In this document: positions 27,234-33,045 of the stretch, piece by piece | Numbering within the stretch: the stretch's first letter is position 1 | Layout of the letters: every line of letters starts with the position of its first letter | Assembly (NCBI GenBank): GCA_015491955.1 | Contig: WGFZ01000065.1 | Location: 1-34,307 of the forward strand | DNA from: Nitratifractor sp. | GTDB lineage: Bacteria; Campylobacterota; Campylobacteria; Campylobacterales; Sulfurovaceae | DNA: 34,307 nt | Reading direction: 5' to 3' | The notes under the pieces: generated by a model | Told to the model about the DNA's origin: nothing | The model's database searches: none | What the model saw: the letters and a program-made list of their open reading frames with translations, nothing else | Position numbers and translations under genes: made by a program

Positions 27234-27270
27234 AAAGTTATAATAGCAACTATTTTGTTATTATAACTTT
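27234..27270. promoter_or_regulatory. 12-bp inverted repeat in the nir operon promoter
   Basis: AAAGTTATAATA (27234-27245) and its exact reverse complement TATTATAACTTT (27259-27270) are separated by 13 bases. It starts 22 bases upstream of the cytochrome c start codon. Each arm contains TATAAT when read outward-in, so the minus-strand -10 (27260-27265) lies inside an arm. Likely operator plus promoter. Confidence 0.6.
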
Positions 27271-27277
27271 ATATAAC

Positions 27278-27294
27278 TAGCTTGATTTAAGCTA
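27278..27294. promoter_or_regulatory. Palindrome upstream of the nir operon
   Basis: TAGCTT-GATTT-AAGCTA, a perfect 6-bp inverted repeat. It contains one FNR half-site (TTGAT at 27282-27286), but the opposite half is poor (GCTAA), so it is at best a weak FNR-type box. Confidence 0.35.
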
Positions 27295-27347
27295 ATTGTT
27301 ACTCAGTATTACATATATAATATTAATTCTTGATATAAAAGTAGTGA

Positions 27348-27353
27348 TATAAT
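27348..27353 (+). promoter_or_regulatory. Probable -10 box of trkA
   Basis: TGATATAAT context with TATAAT 36 bases before the trkA ATG. No clear -35. Confidence 0.5.
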
Positions 27354-27388
27354 GAACTCTTGTATTGATACTTCTAAAGGATATTTAA

Positions 27389-28708
27389 ATGGATATCATA
27401 ATAGCAGGAGCTGGGAAGGTCGGTTATAATCTTGCTCGTACGCTCTCACCTATTCATAATGTTACTGTTATAGACCGTAATTCTCAAGCACTTAATCGTT
27501 TACAAGAGAACCTTGATATTTTACCTGTAAATGGAGATATTGAAGACCCATTAACTTATAAAAAACTTATAGATAAAAAAGCTGACCTTTTTATTGCCGT
27601 TACTGATATTGATGAAGCAAATATTATCTCAACTCTTATTGCTGGTGATACTATAGATGTAAAGAAAAAATATATACGATTACGTAATGATTTTTTTGCC
27701 AAAAGCTCCATAAGAGAGAAATTGGAGATTGATGAAGCTATTTTCCCTCTACAACTAAGCTCTGAGACTATTGAACAACTCTTTGAGTACCCAAGAGCAA
27801 ATAATGTAAAAAGCTTTGCTTATACAGATTTTAAACTTGTATCTATTCGTGTAACAGCCCAAATAGATGAGATTATACTAAAACCAAATGGTTACATTAT
27901 TGTAGGTATAGAGCGAAATAAGAGATTTATCATACCTAAAGATAGTAATAGCAAAATTTTTAATGGAGATTTAGTCTATCTATTTGGAAGTGAAGATAGC
28001 ATTAAAGAGATATCTCCTAAGCTAGATATAGAGGCTCCAGAAAATATTGAACGCTGTGTTATATTTGGAGGTGGAGATTTAGGAATTGCCATTGCTCGTA
28101 AACTTCTTAAATATGGTAAAGATGTAAAAATTGTTGAAGAGGATATTAATCAATGCAATATTACAGATGAGATTTTAGGTGGTGAAGCTATGACTCTAAG
28201 TTCTAAATATGGAACGAATGAGCTATTTGAAGAGGAGGGATTAGCACACGCTGATATGATGATTTCAGCCACTAGTGATGATGAATATAACATTATTAAG
28301 TGTCTTGAAGCAAAAGAGCGTGGTATTAAGAAAGTTATGGCTATCAATAATGAGATGGAGTATTACAATCTTATGCACTCCTTAGGTCTAATTGTCGTAA
28401 GGGGTCCTAAGATGAGTGCTTATAATACTATTATTGAGAAGATTCACTCAAGTAAGGTTACAACAGAAAGAAAATATTGTGGAGGTCAAGGCTCTGTATA
28501 TCTACGAAAAATATTTACTGATTCATCTTTAATAGATAGGAGAGTTAAACCATATAAAGCTACAAAAGATACTCTAATGTATCTTATTCGCTCCAAAAAA
28601 CTTATACCGTTTATAGAACCTCAAAGAGTAAAAGAAGATGATATATTAGTAATATTTACTCACAATGAAGAGTCTCAAAAAGTAGAGAGTTGGTTAAATG
28701 GACTTTAA
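27389..28708 (+). CDS. trkA: Trk potassium uptake regulator TrkA
   Basis: 439 residues, cytoplasmic NAD/ATP-binding gating ring of the Trk K+ transporter. Two RCK units: the first begins IIAGAGKVGYNLARTL with VTVIDRN, the second begins CVIFGGGDLGIAIARKLL with VKIVEED; each is followed by a TrkA-C domain. Length matches double-RCK TrkA. ATG 27389 has AAAGGA 8 bases upstream. Its 3' end overlaps trkH by 11 bases, so the two subunits are coupled. Confidence 0.95.
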   Translation: MDIIIAGAGKVGYNLARTLSPIHNVTVIDRNSQALNRLQENLDILPVNGDIEDPLTYKKLIDKKADLFIAVTDIDEANIISTLIAGDTIDVKKKYIRLRNDFFAKSSIREKLEIDEAIFPLQLSSETIEQLFEYPRANNVKSFAYTDFKLVSIRVTAQIDEIILKPNGYIIVGIERNKRFIIPKDSNSKIFNGDLVYLFGSEDSIKEISPKLDIEAPENIERCVIFGGGDLGIAIARKLLKYGKDVKIVEEDINQCNITDEILGGEAMTLSSKYGTNELFEEEGLAHADMMISATSDDEYNIIKCLEAKERGIKKVMAINNEMEYYNLMHSLGLIVVRGPKMSAYNTIIEKIHSSKVTTERKYCGGQGSVYLRKIFTDSSLIDRRVKPYKATKDTLMYLIRSKKLIPFIEPQRVKEDDILVIFTHNEESQKVESWLNGL

Positions 28709-30140
28709 GAGTATCTTTAAGGTTATGAGCCTTATTGGAATGGCTGTTGGAGCTTTTTTCCTTACTGAAATTCCAATAGCAATCTATTATAAAGAAAATA
28801 GCGACCGTTTAATACTCTTCTTGGCACTATTTTTAATTATTAATGCTCTTATTTGGATAATACTAAGAGAACATCGTATAGATTTAAAGATTCGTGAGAG
28901 TATTTTATCAGTCAATTTACTTTGGATTTTACTTGGAATTGCTGGTGGAGTTCCACTATATCTATATACACTAATCTCTCCAGCCTCTGCATTTTTTGAA
29001 GCAATTAGTGGTTTTACCACAACAGGGGCAACTATATATACTGATATTGAATCACTTCCTCATTTTATTCTATTTCATCGTAGCTTGATGCACTGGATGG
29101 GAGGAATGGGGATTATTGTTTTAGGTGTTGGTCTATTGTCTATGATAAATCCCTCAGGAAGTCTTAGCCTATTTAAGGCTGAATCTACAGGCATTCAAAT
29201 TGAAAAACTTCGTCCAAAGATTAAAGATACAGCTCTTAGCCTTTGGGGTATATATTTAGGACTTACTATTATAGATGCTATATTACTTCATATATTTGGA
29301 ATGGGTTGGTTTGATGCAATAAATCACGCCTTCTCAACCCTATCAACAGGAGGGTTTTCTACTAAAAATGCCTCTATTGGAGCTTTTAATAGTAATGGGA
29401 TTTTGTGGATAACTACTATATTTATGTTATTAGCAGGTATAAACTTCTTAGCTCACCTACGACTCTTATATAAAGATCCAAGTGGATATTGGAGTGAAGA
29501 GGTTAGATGGTATCTTATTATATTTTTTGCTATATCTATCGCTTTAACACTAACTCATCAAATAGTAGATAATGCTACTTTTCAATTCTCTGTAACGCAC
29601 TCATTCTTTACAGTAGCCTCAGTAATGACTACTACAGGCTTTGCATCTACCAATTATGGAGTATGGGGGCATAATGCAATCGCTTTAATATTTTTAGCAA
29701 TGCTAGTTGGTGGAAATGCTGGTTCAACTGCTGGTGGTGTAAAAGTTATACGCTATGTTGTTATAATAAAGACCCTATTTGCCGAAATGAAGCGAACTCT
29801 TCATCCTCGTGCTTTAATCGCTGTATATGTTGATGGTAAAAAATTAAAAGAGAGTATCTTAGCCTCAACATTTGGATTTTTTGTATTATATATTTTTACC
29901 AATGTTTTACTATCTATTTATCTATATGGACGTGGATTTGATACGATGACCTCAATATCAGGAGCTTTAGCAATAGTTGGAAATATTGGTCCAGGTTTTG
30001 AAAAAGTTGGACCAGCAGATAATTTTGCCTTCTTTAGTGATATTGATAAGATAATTCTATCTATTGGAATGATTATAGGTAGGTTGGAGTGTTATACAGT
30101 CTATATACTCCTTAGCCTCTCATTTTGGAAACGTTTTTAA
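28698..30140 (+). CDS. trkH: Trk potassium uptake membrane subunit TrkH
   Basis: 480 residues, about ten membrane helices arranged as four M1-P-M2 units. The four selectivity-filter segments are visible: TTTGATIYTD, STLSTGGFST, TTTGFASTNY and VGNIGPGFEKVGP. GGNAGSTAGGVK (about 345) is a TrkH hallmark. Forms the K+ pore gated by TrkA. ATG 28698 inside the end of trkA. Confidence 0.95.
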   Translation: MDFKSIFKVMSLIGMAVGAFFLTEIPIAIYYKENSDRLILFLALFLIINALIWIILREHRIDLKIRESILSVNLLWILLGIAGGVPLYLYTLISPASAFFEAISGFTTTGATIYTDIESLPHFILFHRSLMHWMGGMGIIVLGVGLLSMINPSGSLSLFKAESTGIQIEKLRPKIKDTALSLWGIYLGLTIIDAILLHIFGMGWFDAINHAFSTLSTGGFSTKNASIGAFNSNGILWITTIFMLLAGINFLAHLRLLYKDPSGYWSEEVRWYLIIFFAISIALTLTHQIVDNATFQFSVTHSFFTVASVMTTTGFASTNYGVWGHNAIALIFLAMLVGGNAGSTAGGVKVIRYVVIIKTLFAEMKRTLHPRALIAVYVDGKKLKESILASTFGFFVLYIFTNVLLSIYLYGRGFDTMTSISGALAIVGNIGPGFEKVGPADNFAFFSDIDKIILSIGMIIGRLECYTVYILLSLSFWKRF

Positions 30141-30160
30141 ACAAGAGTAAAATTATCAGG

Positions 30161-30187
30161 TATAATACATTTATCCTATTTTATAGG
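30161..30187 (+). promoter_or_regulatory. Promoter with inverted repeat before the Cys/His-rich gene
   Basis: TATAAT at 30161-30166 and, at the expected start point, CCTAT-TTT-ATAGG (30175-30187), a 5-bp inverted repeat. This suggests an operator at the transcription start or a short leader hairpin. Confidence 0.45.
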
Positions 30188-30212
30188 TAAAAAATCTTAG
30201 AAAGGGTTGTCT

Positions 30213-30452
30213 ATGTTTAATATAAAAGTTGAAAAAGAGTGTGGTTGCTTTAAAAAGAGTTCAATACAAAATAATCAAAGAGTTGATAATAAAGATGATG
30301 CTTTATTCAAAGCTCAAAATATGGCTAAAGAGATGAATGAGACTTTCTGCCAAAAACATAACTTTAAAGTAGTTGAAAGTGATAATGACTTTATAATAAA
30401 AGTTGAGGAAAATAAAGCATCTACTTGTTGTGGAGGTGGACACTGCCACTAA
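30213..30452 (+). CDS. Small Cys/His-rich protein, possible metal binder
   Basis: 79 residues from ATG 30213 (AAAGGG 6 bases upstream); a TTG two codons earlier is less likely. No signal peptide. Cysteines: ECGCF near the N-terminus, FCQKHNF in the middle, and a C-terminal CCGGGHCH, a compact thiol/imidazole tail like those of metal chaperones. The body is helical with beta (NFKVVESDNDFIIKVEEN). It has its own promoter and lies after trkH, convergent with acpS. Family not recognised; metal binding is inferred from the tail alone. Confidence 0.75.
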   Translation: MFNIKVEKECGCFKKSSIQNNQRVDNKDDALFKAQNMAKEMNETFCQKHNFKVVESDNDFIIKVEENKASTCCGGGHCH

Positions 30453-30471
30453 ATCTTAGGTGGCAAGTTTT
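30444..30471. terminator. Possible bidirectional terminator
   Basis: TGCCAC (30444-30449) and GTGGCA (30460-30465) form a 6-bp stem around a 10-base loop over the convergent stops of the Cys/His-rich gene and acpS. A short T-rich run (AGTTTTA) follows on the plus strand. Confidence 0.4.
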
Positions 30472-30818
30472 ACTACAACTACAGCCATAGCTACGCCACC
30501 ATCGTGAGTAATTGATAGTGAACTCTCCTCTATTGGAAAATATTCTAAAGCCTCTTTACTAAGCTCAAAAAATGGAGCACCTTTTTTATCCTTTTTTATT
30601 GTAATATCAAGAAAGGACAACTCTGAGCCAATACCACAGCCCAAAGCCTTAGCTATCGCCTCTTTAGATGCCCAAAGTCCAGCTAATGTTGCATCTGATG
30701 TAGAGGAGTTATACTCATCATCATTTAAATAGTGCCTTAAAAAACGCTCTTTAAACCGTTTTTTACTATTTGCTATCCTATCTATTACAGTAATATCTGT
30801 TCCTACTCGTATCATCAT
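30456..30818 (-). CDS. acpS: Holo-[acyl-carrier-protein] synthase
   Basis: 120 residues. Transfers 4'-phosphopantetheine from CoA to acyl carrier protein. RVGTDITVIDRI holds the metal-binding Asp; WASKEAIAKALGCGIG holds the conserved Glu/Lys; LSITHDGGVAMAVVVV is the C-terminal signature. Two ATGs in a row (30818 and 30815) are possible starts; GAG lies just upstream. First of the plus-convergent minus genes; separated by 8 bases from the small membrane protein before it. Confidence 0.95.
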   Translation of the reverse strand: MMIRVGTDITVIDRIANSKKRFKERFLRHYLNDDEYNSSTSDATLAGLWASKEAIAKALGCGIGSELSFLDITIKKDKKGAPFFELSKEALEYFPIEESSLSITHDGGVAMAVVVVKLAT

Positions 30819-30826
30819 ACTCTACC

Positions 30827-31015
30827 CTATCCAAACTCTAAATATCCTGCAACAATTAAAGAAAATAATATAGTAAAACCAATAACCATAACTTTATACC
30901 ACTTATCACCAATACAATAACGCTCTTGTAACCAATCACTAATCCTCATAGCAGGATAGGCAAAAAATAGAAGCAAAACAGACGTATATACAAGTGTCAA
31001 AACAATATTAATCAT
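30827..31015 (-). CDS. Small two-helix membrane protein
   Basis: 62 residues with two hydrophobic helices (about 3-22 and 42-59) joined by a polar loop, SDWLQERYCIGDKWYK. No signal for cleavage. ATG 31015 overlaps the stop of the preceding gene by 4 bases. A similar small membrane gene next to acpS occurs in Campylobacter as I recall. Function unknown. Confidence 0.7.
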   Translation of the reverse strand: MINIVLTLVYTSVLLLFFAYPAMRISDWLQERYCIGDKWYKVMVIGFTILFSLIVAGYLEFG

Positions 31016-31398
31016 TTATCTTTCACCTGATAGTAATTTTCAATAAAATGTTTCTCTTTCTCACTTTTTAGTGGTATTTTCTTTAACTCTTTAGAACTAC
31101 TATCTAAGATAATCAAAGTTTCACCTTTAAGTTTTAAATGTTTACTCGCCCATTCACGCTCTAACTCTTGAAGCCTAGAATAAAAATGTATAGCATCTGG
31201 CTCCTCTTTAAATTTAGGATTATCCTTACGAAGAATTTTAAGACCACCAAGAGTTTTTTCAATTACAAATGGAGTATATTGCCGTATTATAGGATAAAGA
31301 CGTGCATCACGGTGGGCTGGTCTTCCCAAAATAAAGGCTACAGCTACTAAAAAAAGGACAACCGCCCCCAATCCAAATCCAACTCTTTTACTTAACAT
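31012..31398 (-). CDS. Unknown single-pass membrane protein
   Basis: 128 residues from ATG 31398 (AAGGA 7 bases upstream); a TTG one codon earlier is the alternative. One N-terminal helix (about 6-25, GLGAVVLFLVAVAFILG) anchors a charged domain with DARLYPIIRQYTPFVIEKTLGGL and REWASKHLKLKG, probably periplasmic. Position upstream of acpS recalls fliL in Campylobacter, but I see no FliL signature, so I leave it unnamed. Coupled by ATGA overlap to the two-helix protein. Confidence 0.7.
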   Translation of the reverse strand: MLSKRVGFGLGAVVLFLVAVAFILGRPAHRDARLYPIIRQYTPFVIEKTLGGLKILRKDNPKFKEEPDAIHFYSRLQELEREWASKHLKLKGETLIILDSSSKELKKIPLKSEKEKHFIENYYQVKDK

Positions 31399-31455
31399 CA
31401 AAAAATCCTTTTAATAAATCAAAACTAAGTATAGAGTCTCATATATTATAAATAG

Positions 31456-31498
31456 TTGATAAATATCAAGCCAATAACTGCTCCCCTTGCGATACACT
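31456..31498 (+). promoter_or_regulatory. FNR-type class II promoter of the 31528 gene
   Basis: TTGAT-AAAT-ATCAA at 31456-31469 is a perfect FNR/DNR box. A -10-like TACACT lies at 31493-31498. With a start near 31504, the box centre (31462.5) is at -41.5, the classical position for FNR activation. No -35 is needed or seen. Confidence 0.82.
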
Positions 31499-31527
31499 AA
31501 CATTTTAATATAAATAAGGAGTAGAGT

Positions 31528-31902
31528 ATGTTAAGAGATTTTTTCTATTTAGAGGGAGCATATTTAATCTTAGCGGTTATTATTATACTAATTACAATTT
31601 TTGTAACTACCCGCCCTTTTATGTCTCCATCTGCTCCTAAAAAAGGATTAGTGGCTGTTAGCTTAATTCTTAGTTTTTTTATAGGTATCCATTTTTGGAT
31701 TACAACCTCACGTATAGCCTATGTAAAAAAAGCATTTTATGAGAATAAACCTATTCTTTGTGAAAGTAGAATGTTACGTAAAATGGCTCAATCTATTGAG
31801 ATTCGTAAATCAACATTATCTAATTGGCAAATAAAAGGTGATAATTTTGTATCTCCTGAGTATAATCGACCTTTTCACCTTGCTCGTTGTATTGTTAAAT
31901 AG
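31528..31902 (+). CDS. Unknown membrane protein under FNR-type control
   Basis: 124 residues, ATG 31528 with AAGGAG 6 bases upstream. Two hydrophobic helices (about 10-28 and 40-60), then a soluble basic tail with two Cys (LCESRML and LARCIVK) and KSTLSNWQIKGDNF. No heme or metal motif. It has its own FNR-type promoter, followed 120 bases later by a second one for the norC operon. I do not recognise the family. Placement suggests a role in nitric oxide reduction or nitrosative-stress response; that is inference only. Confidence 0.75.
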   Translation: MLRDFFYLEGAYLILAVIIILITIFVTTRPFMSPSAPKKGLVAVSLILSFFIGIHFWITTSRIAYVKKAFYENKPILCESRMLRKMAQSIEIRKSTLSNWQIKGDNFVSPEYNRPFHLARCIVK

Positions 31903-31936
31903 CTACTGTTGATAATTTTAAATATTAATAATATAC

Positions 31937-31978
31937 TTGATTACTATCAACTCTATTTGACGAAAAAATTCTTATAAT
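31937..31978 (+). promoter_or_regulatory. FNR-type class II promoter of the nor operon
   Basis: TTGAT-TACT-ATCAA at 31937-31950, a second perfect FNR/DNR box, and TATAAT at 31973-31978. A start at about 31985 puts the box centre (31943.5) at -41.5. Spacing from box to -10 is almost the same as in the promoter 480 bases upstream. Confidence 0.87.
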
Positions 31979-32021
31979 ACCCTGTGCTTGTTGAGGCATA
32001 AAGTCAAAAGGAGTCCATATT

Positions 32022-32366
32022 ATGGGAAATTTTATTGGGTGGCCAGAGATTGCACCAGAGCAGTTTTTACCTATTTTCATTATTTCAACACTAGTTTTAA
32101 TATTTGGAGTAGGATATGCCTCAATCATTACACTGGCAAAAATGGGATTTTTCTCAAAAAGATGGATGACTCTTGGCTACTTGTTTTGGGGCTTACAAAC
32201 ACTTAGTCTATATAAGCTTGCCATACTTATACATAGTAATCACTATACAACAAAAGTATTACTAGTAACTATGATAGCTTATCTCTTCGTACCTCATCTG
32301 TACTTCTACCTAATATCAGAGTCAGATAAGCGTTACGAACAAGACAATGATAATCAAACAAAATAA
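32022..32366 (+). CDS. Small membrane protein, first gene of the nor operon
   Basis: 114 residues, ATG 32022 with GGAG 8 bases upstream. Three hydrophobic helices (about 14-37, 47-66 and 76-97), the last ending in a charged cytoplasmic tail ESDKRYEQDNDNQ. Histidines in LIHSNHY and VPHLYFY lie at helix ends, but no known heme or metal motif is present. It is 10 bases upstream of norC and under the same FNR-type promoter, so it is probably made together with the NO reductase. Not recognised as NorE, NorF, NorD or NorQ. Confidence 0.78.
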   Translation: MGNFIGWPEIAPEQFLPIFIISTLVLIFGVGYASIITLAKMGFFSKRWMTLGYLFWGLQTLSLYKLAILIHSNHYTTKVLLVTMIAYLFVPHLYFYLISESDKRYEQDNDNQTK

Positions 32367-32376
32367 AGGAGGAAGA

Positions 32377-33045
32377 ATGGCTAAAAAACAAGCATCAGTT
32401 TGGACAAGTATTAGCTTTTGGCGTCGTTCTGCAGCTTGGGTAACAGGCTTTGCGACAATTTTGTTAATCTGGCTAACATTTGATACTATAGGTCAGATTC
32501 GTATGGGTACTAACGATGAGTTGGTAAAGGGGATAAAAAGGAGAGTTCCTGCTCCAACTGTAGTTAATTATAAAATTGGCTACAAATATGATGCAAAACG
32601 TGGTTTAGAAGCTCCTGTAATAGGACCTCAAAAACAGCCACTATTTGGTAAAGAGTTGAGTCCAAAAGAGGCAAGTGAGATGCTTCATCTAGGAAAACTT
32701 ACATCTCAAGCTAAGAACTGTATGGATTGCCATACACTACTTGGAAATGGTGGCTATTATGCACCAGATTTAACAAAAGCTTGGCTAGACCCAATGTGGG
32801 AAAAGACTATGCCTGCTATTACAAATACAAAGACAAAAGAGGATGCTATGGTGGCATTTTTAATGCACCCTGAACTATTTGCTACACATGCTAGACGTAT
32901 GCCAAATTTGGGAATAACCAAAAAAGAGGCAAAGGCTCTTGTTGTATTCTTGAAACATATGTCCTCTATTGATACAAATGGATATCCTAGAGGATTCTCT
33001 AAAACAGTAGAACAATACAAAGCAGGAGGGACCTATGCTAAGTAA
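32377..33045 (+). CDS. norC: Nitric oxide reductase cytochrome c subunit NorC
   Basis: 222 residues from ATG 32377 (AAGGAGG 4 bases upstream). N-terminal membrane anchor (about 20-36), then a periplasmic cytochrome c domain: C115MDCH119 heme site followed by TLLGNGGYYAPDLTKAW, a NorC hallmark, and Met 175 in RRMPNLGI as axial ligand. It passes electrons to NorB. Typical NorC has about 150 residues; here about 50 extra lie between anchor and heme site (GLEAPVIGPQKQPLFGKE) and a further tail follows. The stop overlaps norB by 11 bases. Confidence 0.93.
   Translation: MAKKQASVWTSISFWRRSAAWVTGFATILLIWLTFDTIGQIRMGTNDELVKGIKRRVPAPTVVNYKIGYKYDAKRGLEAPVIGPQKQPLFGKELSPKEASEMLHLGKLTSQAKNCMDCHTLLGNGGYYAPDLTKAWLDPMWEKTMPAITNTKTKEDAMVAFLMHPELFATHARRMPNLGITKKEAKALVVFLKHMSSIDTNGYPRGFSKTVEQYKAGGTYAK

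Noticed and set aside
31012-31398. FliL, by analogy with the fliL-acpS order of Campylobacter
   Set aside because: Only the N-terminal anchor fits; no FliL domain pattern is visible.
31988-32206. Overlapping plus-strand open frame near the nor promoter
   Set aside because: It overlaps the 32022 gene in another frame and lacks a ribosome site.
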